Numbered from the stretch's first letter, positions 50,317 through 58,951 are shown. The stretch is DNA of 64,000 nucleotides from Candidatus Moraniibacteriota bacterium (GCA_030645735.1 JAUSNP010000005.1:78607-142606), one strand, 5' to 3'. Made by a program: numbers and translations. Notes: generated by a model not told the origin, from the sequence alone.

Positions 50317-51468
50317 ATGAAAAAAATGGCAAAAAAACCTAGAGTAATTGTGGGTATGTCCAGTGGAGTTGATTCTTCGGTGGCAGCGGCGCTTTTGAAA
50401 AAACAGGGCTTTGATGTCGTGGGGGTTTTTATGCATTTTTGGAAAGAACCGACACAAGATAGTTTAATTGAAAACAAATGTTGTTCCTTGGAATCCTTGG
50501 AAGATGCGCGCAAAGTGTGTCAGATTTTGGGTATTCCGCTCTACACAGCTAATGCTGAGAAAGAATTCAAGAAAGAAGTGGTGGACTATTTTTTGCAAGA
50601 ATATGCCGAAGGGAGAACTCCCAATCCATGTGTGGCCTGCAATGAGCACATCAAGTTTCATGTGTTGATGAAGAAAATGTTGGAAATGGAAGGGGATTAC
50701 ATCGCTTCAGGGCATTATTCAATTAATGAAATGGGCAAGGATGGAAAATATCATCTGTTCCAGGGCAAGGATGAAGAAAAAGATCAGTCTTATTTTTTGT
50801 ATAATTTCAATCAAAAGCAATTGGCGAAAATTTTGTTTCCAGTCGGGAAATATAAGAAGCTGGAGATTCGAAAAATTGCTGAGAAATTGAAGTTGCCAGT
50901 TTTCAACAAAGATGATTCACAAGGCTTATGTTTCACGCCGGAAAAATATCCAGAAAACTTTTTGCGCCGAAATTTGCAATTGAAAAAAGGCAAAATTCAA
51001 AACACCGCTGGCAAAGTGGTGGGTGAGCATGATGGTTTGCCACTCTACACCATTGGCCAAAGACGCGGCATCAATATCGGAGGCGACGGTCCATATTTTG
51101 TAGTGGGCAAAGATTTGACCAAAAACATTTTGATTGTGACTAATGATGAAAAAGATCCAAATCTGGTTTGCTCGCAAATGCAGGTGGAAAAGGTCAATTG
51201 GATTGTTTCCGAACCGAAATTGCCTTTGAAAATATTGGTCAAAACCCGATACCGGCATCAGGCGGTTTCTGCTATAATAGAAAGCGTAGAACGTGGAACG
51301 CAAAACGTAAAACGTAAAATGCAGGATGCTGGGCGATCCACGATCAACGATCCACGATCAACGTATACAGTCGTGTTTGATGAACCGCAGCGGGCAATTT
51401 CACCAGGGCAGTCGGCAGTTTTTTATACTAAACAAGGCGAAATGATTGGTGGTGGCAGAATAATCTAA
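50317..51468 (+). CDS. mnmA: tRNA-uridine 2-sulfurtransferase MnmA
   Basis: This enzyme thiolates U34 of Lys, Glu and Gln tRNAs. The 383 residues carry VGMSSGVDSSVAA (PP-loop), CCSLESLEDARKVC, TPNPCVACNEHIKF (first catalytic Cys), KDDSQGLCFTPEKY (second Cys region) and DEPQRAISPGQSAVFY. The conserved start is at MKKMAKKPRV (50317); an ATG at 50269 lies in a repeat. Near the C-terminus about 25 residues (VERGTQNVKRKMQDAGRS...) come from an in-frame repeat insertion between two conserved strands. Confidence 0.94.
   Translation: MKKMAKKPRVIVGMSSGVDSSVAAALLKKQGFDVVGVFMHFWKEPTQDSLIENKCCSLESLEDARKVCQILGIPLYTANAEKEFKKEVVDYFLQEYAEGRTPNPCVACNEHIKFHVLMKKMLEMEGDYIASGHYSINEMGKDGKYHLFQGKDEEKDQSYFLYNFNQKQLAKILFPVGKYKKLEIRKIAEKLKLPVFNKDDSQGLCFTPEKYPENFLRRNLQLKKGKIQNTAGKVVGEHDGLPLYTIGQRRGINIGGDGPYFVVGKDLTKNILIVTNDEKDPNLVCSQMQVEKVNWIVSEPKLPLKILVKTRYRHQAVSAIIESVERGTQNVKRKMQDAGRSTINDPRSTYTVVFDEPQRAISPGQSAVFYTKQGEMIGGGRII
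51286..51365. repeat. AACGTGGAACGC / CGATCCACGATC repeat inside mnmA
   Basis: GTAGAACGTGGAACGCAAAA and CGTAAAACGTAAAATGC, followed by GATCCACGATCAACGATCC, belong to the same vocabulary as the gaps before rpsD, rplQ and rpsI. Here they are translated in frame. Confidence 0.75.
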
Positions 51469-51483
51469 AAATAGAAAACACAA

Positions 51484-52110
51484 ATGGGAATATTATTTAA
51501 TAGAAAATCAGCAGCAGGCTTTACTACAAATAAGAAATTTTTAGCAGCTAATGAATTACATAGGAAGGACATTAAAGAAATTAGTCGTAATGTTGGAATT
51601 CATAAGATAGCTGGCCAGCATGAGTTCAAGAAAATGCTAACAGAAAGTCGGCATGGTGGAGTGACGCGAGATGAGATTCATGATAATTTGCAAAAATTGA
51701 TCGGAGAGGGTTATATCAAAACTACATCTCAGGCCAGAGGAATTGCCAGTGATTTGGGGTTGAAAGGACGAAGCTTGTTGAAATTTAAAAACCTACATAA
51801 TTATTTACGCTCAGAAAGAGCGGTTGTGGGAAAGAGTGTTGAAATGACAGGCGGAAATAATGAGGCACTCCATAAGGAAGTCGTCAGCAATAATAATCAT
51901 CCAGCTATAAAAAGTAATTTGGGGCCAATAATTCCAGAAAAAAAGATTGTGCAACCTTCAGCACCAACAAATTTGCAATTCAAGTCATTTCAGAATCCTT
52001 CGGTTGGAATGACGGAGGGTTTTGAGGTTAGCAATGGCAGGCCAAAAAGTGTTTGGGATATTTTGAATAAATCTAGAGTGCATGAATCAGAGGATGAAAC
52101 TAATAGTTAA
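51484..52110 (+). CDS. Hypothetical protein, 208 aa
   Basis: No family recognised. The N-terminal ~110 residues are basic and helical and may form a small helix-turn-helix-like fold (FKKMLTESRHGGVTRDEIHDN, then IKTTSQARGIASDLGLKG). The rest is Asn/Pro/Ser-rich and probably disordered, ending with SVWDILNKSRVHESEDE. It lies 15 nt after mnmA and starts a run of three small genes before alaS. Function unknown. Confidence 0.7.
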   Translation: MGILFNRKSAAGFTTNKKFLAANELHRKDIKEISRNVGIHKIAGQHEFKKMLTESRHGGVTRDEIHDNLQKLIGEGYIKTTSQARGIASDLGLKGRSLLKFKNLHNYLRSERAVVGKSVEMTGGNNEALHKEVVSNNNHPAIKSNLGPIIPEKKIVQPSAPTNLQFKSFQNPSVGMTEGFEVSNGRPKSVWDILNKSRVHESEDETNS

Positions 52111-52130
52111 TTTCCATAAATTTTTTTAAT

Positions 52131-52412
52131 ATGCAAGATTATAATAATCAAGGCAATCAATCAGAACAAGACAAGCGTCGAAAATTGACTGACATTCAAA
52201 GAAATATTATTATGGCGGAAGCGGATTTGAAAAAAGTGACTAATGAAAAAATGATGATTGAGTCTGCGATGTCACGCACAAAAAGAGAGATCGATCATCT
52301 GAAATTAGGCATGCAGGCAGAGGAACAGAAATTAAAGAAGATTGAGCAGGATATGATGATGAAACAAGTTGAAATTTCTAAATTGAAAAAGCAATTAAAT
52401 TCGGTGCAATAA
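52131..52412 (+). CDS. Small coiled-coil protein, 93 aa
   Basis: Nearly the whole protein is a predicted coiled coil with heptad spacing (ADLKKVTNEKMMIESAMSRT, then EEQKLKKIEQDMMMKQVEIS), after a short Gln/Asn-rich start. No family name. It lies in a tight row of genes between mnmA and alaS. Confidence 0.72.
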   Translation: MQDYNNQGNQSEQDKRRKLTDIQRNIIMAEADLKKVTNEKMMIESAMSRTKREIDHLKLGMQAEEQKLKKIEQDMMMKQVEISKLKKQLNSVQ

Positions 52413-52455
52413 TTAATTTTTTTAATACGCCCTAATTTAGTAGGGTAAAAAATAT

Positions 52456-52671
52456 ATGATATCAAATCTAAGAAAAATCGTCAGCGCTGTTGCTGAACAA
52501 AGAGGGCTTAAGGTAGAAAGCTATAAAATGGATGATTTAAAACTGGCAGAGATGCATTTGGATAAAAGTGGGGATGTTGATGCCGCCATGAATGAATTAA
52601 AGGGAATTTTAGATTATAAATGGAAAGAGAAAGCTTTTCCAGAAATTGAAGAACAGCTAAAAAAGAAATAA
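52456..52671 (+). CDS. Small helical protein, 71 aa
   Basis: This is a short, charged, helical protein (LRKIVSAVAEQRGLKVESYK ... FPEIEEQLKKK) with no recognised domain. It ends 7 nt before alaS. Its place between the coiled-coil gene and alaS suggests co-transcription. Function unknown. Confidence 0.7.
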   Translation: MISNLRKIVSAVAEQRGLKVESYKMDDLKLAEMHLDKSGDVDAAMNELKGILDYKWKEKAFPEIEEQLKKK

Positions 52672-52678
52672 ATAATTT

Positions 52679-54583
52679 ATGACAGCGCAAGAATTACGTC
52701 AGAAGTATTTAGATTTTTTCAAGTCGAAGGGTCACACGATCATTCCTTCGGCGTCTTTGGTGCCCCGCGAAACTGACACCTCGACGCTTTTCACGACCGC
52801 TGGCATGCACCCGTTGGTGCCTTACCTGTTGGGCGAAGAGCATCCAGGGGGCAAAAAGGTTGCCAATGTCCAAAAATGCGTCCGTACGGGCGACATAGAT
52901 GATGTTGGGGACAATCGACACCTCACTTTTTTTGAAATGATGGGGAATTGGAGTTTTGGCGACTATTTCAAAAAAGAAGCCATCGAGTGGAGCTTTGAGT
53001 TTTTGACGGGCAAGGAGTGGTTGGGATTGGATCCAAATAGATTGTACGTCACAACTTTCAAAGGAGAAAACGGAATTCCACGTGATGAAACCGCCGTGCA
53101 AGTTTGGTTGGAAACTTTTGCCAAAGCTGGCATGAATGTGGCTGTGGCTGGCGAAGATGAAATCGTTCGAGACAACGTGCGCATCATTCCATTGGGAACT
53201 GATGACAATTTTTGGATTGCTGGCGCGACTGGTCCATGCGGAGGCGACACGGAAATGTTTTATGATACTCGACCAGAAGAAGGAAAATTGGAAGGCAAGT
53301 TTGGTGATCTTGTGGATTCATTTCGTTTGATTGAAATTTGGAACGATGTGTTTATGGAATTCAATAAGACTGAGGATGGGCAATATGAAAAACTAGCCAA
53401 ACCAAATGTTGACACTGGTATGGGCGTGGAACGAACATTGGCAGTTTTGAATGGCAAAGAGAATGTTTTTGAAACGGAATTGTTTCAACCACTCTTCAGA
53501 AAAATCGAAGAACTATCAAAATTAGAATATGGCGACAAGTCTGACGTGGAATATATAAAAGATGATAAACAATGCTGGGTTGATGTTAGAAAACAATTCA
53601 GAATCGTTGCTGATCATGTTAAGGCCAGCGTTTTCATGTTGGCTGATGGTGTGACACCACTCAACGTTGGACGCGGATACGTTTTGCGTCGCATTATTCG
53701 TCGTGCAGTGCGTTATGGAAAATTGCTTGGCATCGAAAAAAACTTTACCAAAGAAATTGCGGAAGTGGTGATTGAAATGCACAAAGATTTTTATACTGAA
53801 CTCGAAGAAAATAAAAAAATTATTTTTGAAGAATTGGAAAAGGAAGAAAATAAATTTAAAAAAACATTAAATGACGGCCTTAAACAGGTTGATAAATTTA
53901 TAAATTATATAGAGCAACAAAAGGCAAATAACGCTGAAGTTGATTATATAAAAGCTGGGTGGCTTACATTTGATTTATATCAGACTTACGGATTTCCATT
54001 AGAATTAATTTTTGAAGAGTTGGATAGTAGAAACATAGATTGCAATAAAAGTGCAATTGGTAAGGGTTTTGCAGATGAATTAATACGACATCAAGATCTT
54101 TCCCGCACCGCTTCAGCCGGCGCTTTCAAGGGCGGTTTGCAGGGCACGGGCGAAATGGAAACGAAATATCACACTGCCACTCATCTTTTGCTGGCGGCGT
54201 TGCGACAAATCATCGGAGCAGAAACCTATCAAAAAGGCAGCAACATCACGGCGGAACGCATGCGTTTCGATTTCAACTACCCAGAAAAAATGACGCCGGA
54301 ACTCTTGAAGCAGGTGGAAGATTTGGTGAATGAAAAAATTCAACAAAACTTGCCAGTGGAGCTGCAAGAAATGTCCAAAGACGAAGCATTGAAATTGGCC
54401 AAAGTTTCTTTCGATCCGGCTAAATATGGTGACATGGTGAAAGTCTATTCAATCGGTGATTTCAGCACTGAGCTTTGTGGTGGCCCACACGTGCAAAATC
54501 TTTCTGAGCTTGGCCACTTCAAAATCACCAAAGAAGAGGCATCTTCTTCCGGCGTGCGCAGAATTAAGGCAATACTTGAATAG
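52679..54583 (+). CDS. alaS: Alanyl-tRNA synthetase without C-terminal domain
   Basis: This enzyme charges tRNA-Ala. At 634 residues it is about 240 shorter than usual. The class II catalytic domain shows FFKSKGHTIIPSASLVP, FTTAGMHPLVPYL, VQKCVRTGDIDDVG and DNFWIAGATGPCG. The editing domain has HTATHLLLAALRQ (HxxxH) and CGGPHVQNLSELG. The C-Ala oligomerisation domain is absent. A stretch at about 375-440 is more divergent than the rest. A terminator follows at 54601. Confidence 0.96.
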   Translation: MTAQELRQKYLDFFKSKGHTIIPSASLVPRETDTSTLFTTAGMHPLVPYLLGEEHPGGKKVANVQKCVRTGDIDDVGDNRHLTFFEMMGNWSFGDYFKKEAIEWSFEFLTGKEWLGLDPNRLYVTTFKGENGIPRDETAVQVWLETFAKAGMNVAVAGEDEIVRDNVRIIPLGTDDNFWIAGATGPCGGDTEMFYDTRPEEGKLEGKFGDLVDSFRLIEIWNDVFMEFNKTEDGQYEKLAKPNVDTGMGVERTLAVLNGKENVFETELFQPLFRKIEELSKLEYGDKSDVEYIKDDKQCWVDVRKQFRIVADHVKASVFMLADGVTPLNVGRGYVLRRIIRRAVRYGKLLGIEKNFTKEIAEVVIEMHKDFYTELEENKKIIFEELEKEENKFKKTLNDGLKQVDKFINYIEQQKANNAEVDYIKAGWLTFDLYQTYGFPLELIFEELDSRNIDCNKSAIGKGFADELIRHQDLSRTASAGAFKGGLQGTGEMETKYHTATHLLLAALRQIIGAETYQKGSNITAERMRFDFNYPEKMTPELLKQVEDLVNEKIQQNLPVELQEMSKDEALKLAKVSFDPAKYGDMVKVYSIGDFSTELCGGPHVQNLSELGHFKITKEEASSSGVRRIKAILE

Positions 54584-54600
54584 ATATTTTTGCAAATTTA

Positions 54601-54639
54601 AAACACCCTCAAACGAGTTTCTCGCTGAGGGTGTTTTTT
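54601..54639. terminator. alaS terminator (usable from both sides)
   Basis: AAACACCCTCA pairs with TGAGGGTGTTT around a 14-nt loop, with a T-run. It lies between convergent genes. Confidence 0.88.
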
Positions 54640-54663
54640 GAAGAATAGGTTTGAGATATTGGG

Positions 54664-55092
54664 TTATTTGCCTTGTAGACCCCAACGCATTCCGGTAATG
54701 ATGGCTATCTCCTCCTGCTGTGAATTAAGGACAGCGCCGTTTAAGGCAAAGAACTCACTCATTGCGGGATTTTGTTCAAGTTCGACGGTAATGAAAATAG
54801 AAATACTAGTATGCTTACCCGTGCCTGATTTTATCTGGCCGATGCTCTCAATGATGAGTGGCACTGATTCGATTTCAGGCACCGCATTGAGAAGGAGTAT
54901 GTTGGCTAAACGCAAGCAAAGGAGTTGGTATTGAACCTGTAAACATGGGCTGCTAGGGTCAAGTTCAACGCTTGCCGCAATTGTTCGGGGAAAAGCTGGG
55001 TTCGTGAAGATGATAACGATTGGGCTTTTTTGATCCTCAAAAAAAGTATTGTTGAGCGCTTGCATTATTTCGTGGAGTTGGTTGGAATTCAT
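54664..55092 (-). CDS. Orphan hypothetical protein, 142 aa
   Basis: Family unknown. The start is ATG 55092 with GAGGTGAT upstream on the minus strand; a TTG one codon earlier is less likely. The protein is alpha/beta with several hydrophobic strands (SPIVIIFTNPAFP, VQYQLLCLRLANILLLNAV, HTSISIFITVEL). No signal peptide. It is one gene with its own promoter, divergent from the FtsA-like gene. Confidence 0.66.
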   Translation of the reverse strand: MNSNQLHEIMQALNNTFFEDQKSPIVIIFTNPAFPRTIAASVELDPSSPCLQVQYQLLCLRLANILLLNAVPEIESVPLIIESIGQIKSGTGKHTSISIFITVELEQNPAMSEFFALNGAVLNSQQEEIAIITGMRWGLQGK

Positions 55093-55163
55093 CAAATCAC
55101 CTCAATTGTTTGGGTTAATTGAAATTGGTTGATTGTGGAATGGCTATTGTAAAAGAATAATAA

Positions 55164-55213
55164 ATTATAGCAATTCGGCTGAATTTGTCAATAACCACCT
55201 TTTGTTTTATAAT
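55164..55213. promoter_or_regulatory. Divergent promoters sharing one -35 region
   Basis: Minus strand: TTGACA (55186-55191), 16 bp, TATAAT (55164-55169). Plus strand: TTGTCA (55185-55190), 17 bp, TATAAT (55208-55213). The two -35 hexamers occupy the same bases on opposite strands, so the promoters should compete. Confidence 0.7.
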
Positions 55214-55250
55214 TAACTCAATAAACAAAAATAAAATTCTCTATCTAGGA

Positions 55251-56519
55251 ATGTCAATTTTTTCTAAAATTTTAGGTTCACACAGGGGATCTTCGGATTT
55301 CATTCTGTCTCTTGATATTGGAACTGAAGTGGTTAAAGCTTTGGTTTTCAAGATTGATCCAGAGACTGGCAATGGCATTGTGACGGGCGTGGGACGAGCG
55401 CGACAAAGATTGGGTGACATGCAAAGTGGTGCAGTGTCTGACATTGCGGGCGTGATTGAAAACTCCAAACGCGCGATTGCTTTGGCCAAGCAAATGGCTG
55501 GTGCCAAAAAAGTGGAAAAGGCTATCATTGGCATTGCGGGTGAACTGGTGAAAGGCACCACGACCACTGTGCATTATGAAAGAATCAAACCAGAAATCAG
55601 AATTGATTTGCCGGAATTGAAAAACATCATTCAGAAAGTGCAATGGAAAGCATTTGATCGCATTCGTCAACAATTGGCTTGGGAAACTGGTCACAGTGAA
55701 ATTGAAGTGAAATTGATCAACGCAGCCATAGTGGACGTGCGCATCGATGGCTATCGCGTGACCAACCCAGTTGGTTTTCAAGGACGCGATGTTTCCATTT
55801 CAGTTTTCAATGCCTATGCGCCGATGGTACATTTGGGTGCCTTGCAATCCATTGCCGAAGAATTGAAATTGGATTTGTTGAGCATTGCTGCTGAGCCATA
55901 TGCGGTGGCGCGTTCCATGGGCATTGAAGATGTGTTGGATTTCAATGCAGTTTTCATTGACATTGGTGGAGGCACCACTGACATTGCGGTGGTCCGAAAT
56001 GGTGGATTGGAAGGCACCAAGATGTTTGCGCTGGGTGGCCGCGCTTTCACCAAACGATTGGCGCAAGAATTGGGCATCACTTTTGAAGAAGCTGAAATTT
56101 TGAAAATCAAATATGCTGAAGGACGACTCGGAAGGGATGTATCAATCAAAATTGAAAAAATGTTGGAACAAGATTGCAGTGTGTGGTTGTCGGGCGTGGA
56201 ATTGTCACTGGCTGAATTTGCTGAATCTGATACTTTGCCATCTAGGTTTTTCTTGTGTGGTGGTGGCTCAGGTTTGCCAGGAGTCAAGAAAGCTTTGATG
56301 AATACCAAATGGACGAAAAATTTGCCGTTTGCCAAGATGCCACAAGTCAGCTTCTTGCAACCAAAAGACGTAGTGAATATAGTTGACAGAACTGGCGAAT
56401 TGCGCGACCCTCAAGACATCACCCCAATGGGCTTGGCCAATCTAGCACTTGATTTGGCCGGCGAAGAAAAAGTGATGGCGGGTATTTTGAGGAGGGCGGT
56501 CAAGATGATACAGAAATAG
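55251..56519 (+). CDS. FtsA-like ASKHA-fold ATPase
   Basis: The 422 residues show ILSLDIGTEVVKALVF (phosphate-1 loop), an SHS2-like insert, VFIDIGGGTTDIAVV (phosphate-2) and FLCGGGSGLPGVKKAL (adenosine motif). This is the FtsA/PilM group of actin-like proteins. FtsA tethers FtsZ to the membrane and PilM works in type IV pili. A C-terminal amphipathic end (MAGILRRAVKMIQK) favours FtsA. The longer reading from 55185 would begin inside the promoter and is rejected. It is followed by a large membrane-anchored protein. Confidence 0.82.
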   Translation: MSIFSKILGSHRGSSDFILSLDIGTEVVKALVFKIDPETGNGIVTGVGRARQRLGDMQSGAVSDIAGVIENSKRAIALAKQMAGAKKVEKAIIGIAGELVKGTTTTVHYERIKPEIRIDLPELKNIIQKVQWKAFDRIRQQLAWETGHSEIEVKLINAAIVDVRIDGYRVTNPVGFQGRDVSISVFNAYAPMVHLGALQSIAEELKLDLLSIAAEPYAVARSMGIEDVLDFNAVFIDIGGGTTDIAVVRNGGLEGTKMFALGGRAFTKRLAQELGITFEEAEILKIKYAEGRLGRDVSIKIEKMLEQDCSVWLSGVELSLAEFAESDTLPSRFFLCGGGSGLPGVKKALMNTKWTKNLPFAKMPQVSFLQPKDVVNIVDRTGELRDPQDITPMGLANLALDLAGEEKVMAGILRRAVKMIQK

Positions 56520-56625
56520 TCCGTAAAGTTAAAAGTCTATAAAGTCCATAAAGTATAACTATGACTTTAATAGACTGCAAATAATAAGACTTTATGAACT
56601 TTAAGGACTTTAGACTTTAAACTAA
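56520..56625. repeat. AAGTCTATAAAGTCC / ACTTTAGAC word repeat
   Basis: AAAAGTCTATAAAGTCCATA and GGACTTTAGACTTTAAAC are inverted relatives. The vocabulary is shared with 8862-8982 and 11383-11519. Confidence 0.6.
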
Positions 56626-56630
56626 AATTT

Positions 56631-58628
56631 ATGCATCAAACGTTTTACATTGATATAGACGAAGAAATCACTTCCATTGTGGATCGATTGAGAAAATCGA
56701 AATCACGGGAGGTGGTGATTGTCGTGCCAAAAAGAGCAATTCTCATTCAGAGTATTGTGAATTTGAAATTGCTCAAAAAAGAAGCGGATGATTTGAAAAA
56801 AGAAATTATTATTGTGACACAAGATAAATTTGGCAAGATGATTATTGAAAAAGCTGGCATTGTGGTGGAGCAACGTTTGGATGATGTAGAGGGCCAAGAA
56901 GTTCAAGAATTGGAAATTGATGACAAAAAAATTAAAATTGGATCTGACGCAGGCGCAGCAGAATCCGCAGACAATCAGCAAAGAAGAAAACGATTGGATA
57001 AGATTGGTTCCGATGGCTATTATCAAGCAGAAAATTTAGATGCTATTTTGGGACGAGAAGCGGTGATTACGGAACAGGACAATGAGCCAGCCAGAAAAGG
57101 CAATGAAAGCGGTGAGCGAATTTTGAATAAAGAGTTGGTGATTGATATGGGTGACGATTTGCGTCACCAGCAATCATCTTTCAAAAAAAATATAGCCAAA
57201 CGAGGAACGTTTGCGCCAATGGATATGATTCGCAATGTAGAAATGAGTGAAGATGGTCTGACCCAAGAGGATGAGGAAATAACAAAACCAACAGAAATAT
57301 TAATCAAAAAATCTCGCCAATCATTCAGACAAGAGGAATTGTCTGAGTTTGAGGAGGAAGTTGAGGATGACGCGCCAAAAATGCAAAGAGCGGGCAGTTT
57401 TTTTGAGCATCAAAAATCAATCAATGCCAATGAGTATAAAAATATAAATATTGGCGGCGGTACTTGGAAATATTTCGTGACTTTCGGTATTTTCGCAGCG
57501 GTTGTGATTTTTGGCGCAGTGGGCTATTTGTATTTGCCTAAAGCAACAGTCACTATTTTTACTAAAAACAAAATTCAATCAGTTGATACACAAATTGATG
57601 GCAATAAAGATGCATCGGCGGTTGATTTGGAAAAAGAAATCGTGCCAGTGAAAATTGTTTCAGTCACGGATGAAATCTCAAAGACATACAAATCCACTGG
57701 CAAAAAAGCTGTTTCCAATCAGAAGGCTCGTGGCACTATCACGATTTATAATGAATTCAGCTCAAGCCCGCAACCACTGGTAGCTACCACGAGATTCGCT
57801 AGTTCTGATAATAAGATTTTTCGACTAGCTGTGGGAGTTACGGTGCCAGGGACAGAAAAAGTTGGCACGGAGACAAAAGCTGGCGCCATAGAAGCGGAAG
57901 TGGTGGCGGATGAAGCAGGCGAAGCTTATAACATTGAAGCTGGCACATTTACGATTCCTGGATTTCAAAGTAGTGGTTCTGATAAATATGCTAAGATTTA
58001 TGCCAAATCATTCAAATCAATGTCGGGTGGCGGACAAGGTAGTCAAGAAGTGGGCGTGGTGACTGACACCGACATTGAATCGGCCAAAACAAAAGTGGCA
58101 CAAGAATTGAAACCGCAAATAATGCAAAAACTTAAGATGGCAGTCGAGGATGGCTACTTACTATTGGATGATGCAGTCAATATTGACGCCTCAAGTTACA
58201 CTGTGTCGAAATCTGTTGGCGATGCCTCGGATGAATTTGCCATCACAGTTAAGAGCTCAGCTAGCGCCATAGTTTTCAAGAAAATTGATGTGGAAAATGT
58301 GGTCATAAATCTGTTGGCTAAACGAGGTGACGCGAATATGGAAGTAGCTAGGGAGTCTGTTCGCATAGAATTTGGAAAATCTGATACAAATTTCAAAGAT
58401 GGCACAATGGTCATACGCGTGCACGGGGTTGGCGACATTGCGCCTGTTGTCGATTTGGAAAGTCTGAAAACGGGGATTCTAGGCAAGCAGGAAGGTGAAC
58501 TTAAGGCTTATTTAAACACTTATCCGGATATTGAGCGCATCGAGGTCATATATTGGCCAACCTTCATAAATGGTAAAATTCCGGCCTATGAGAGTCGCGT
58601 TGATATGTCGCTAAACTCGTCTGATTAG
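56631..58628 (+). CDS. Large membrane-anchored protein with extracytoplasmic beta domains
   Basis: The 665 residues have three parts. Residues about 1-95 are an alpha/beta domain (SREVVIVVPKRAILIQSIVN, then IIIVTQDKFGKMIIEKAGI). A ~180-residue charged, probably disordered linker follows. Then one membrane helix (near 285, FVTFGIFAAVVIFGAVGYLYL) precedes about 360 extracytoplasmic residues. That part is beta-rich, with KARGTITIYNEFSSSPQPLV and DEAGEAYNIEAGTFTIPGF. It resembles CPR proteins sometimes labelled baseplate-J-like; I cannot confirm this. Function unknown; it is next to the FtsA-like gene. Confidence 0.75.
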   Translation: MHQTFYIDIDEEITSIVDRLRKSKSREVVIVVPKRAILIQSIVNLKLLKKEADDLKKEIIIVTQDKFGKMIIEKAGIVVEQRLDDVEGQEVQELEIDDKKIKIGSDAGAAESADNQQRRKRLDKIGSDGYYQAENLDAILGREAVITEQDNEPARKGNESGERILNKELVIDMGDDLRHQQSSFKKNIAKRGTFAPMDMIRNVEMSEDGLTQEDEEITKPTEILIKKSRQSFRQEELSEFEEEVEDDAPKMQRAGSFFEHQKSINANEYKNINIGGGTWKYFVTFGIFAAVVIFGAVGYLYLPKATVTIFTKNKIQSVDTQIDGNKDASAVDLEKEIVPVKIVSVTDEISKTYKSTGKKAVSNQKARGTITIYNEFSSSPQPLVATTRFASSDNKIFRLAVGVTVPGTEKVGTETKAGAIEAEVVADEAGEAYNIEAGTFTIPGFQSSGSDKYAKIYAKSFKSMSGGGQGSQEVGVVTDTDIESAKTKVAQELKPQIMQKLKMAVEDGYLLLDDAVNIDASSYTVSKSVGDASDEFAITVKSSASAIVFKKIDVENVVINLLAKRGDANMEVARESVRIEFGKSDTNFKDGTMVIRVHGVGDIAPVVDLESLKTGILGKQEGELKAYLNTYPDIERIEVIYWPTFINGKIPAYESRVDMSLNSSD

Positions 58629-58690
58629 GGCAATTTTGATTGATAGATCAAATTTCATGGTCTTGTCCACAGGCAAGAGATGATGTGGGG

Positions 58691-58842
58691 TTGACAAGAT
58701 TTAAATATCTAGCTAATATGAATATACATCAGAAACGATGCAAATAAATTTCAAATAGAAGGATAAAGAAACAGCACGAATTAGGATTGATTTCTATTCC
58801 TGAGGCAATTTTTTGTCGCAGGGAAATCTCCGTCTATTTTTT
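58691..58842 (+). promoter_or_regulatory. Promoter and attenuator-like leader of the infA operon
   Basis: TTGACA (58691-58696), 17 bp, TAATAT (58714-58719). The leader to infA is about 225 nt. GATTTC...CCTG pairs with CAGG...GAAATC (58789-58828), followed by CTATTTTTTTG, resembling an early terminator. The rest (58850-58950) is AT-rich with repeated AATTAGC words. Confidence 0.6.
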
Positions 58843-58951
58843 TGTTTGTTAAAAACTCGCGAAAAAAGAACCAATTAAAAACAAATTAAAACGAATAAAT
58901 TATTAGCAAATAATTAGCTTATAATTAGTTCATAATTAGCGAGTCTCATTT

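Noticed and set aside
55185..55250. TTG start for the FtsA-like gene
   Set aside because: The TTG is part of the -35 hexamer. The ATG at 55251 starts the conserved protein.
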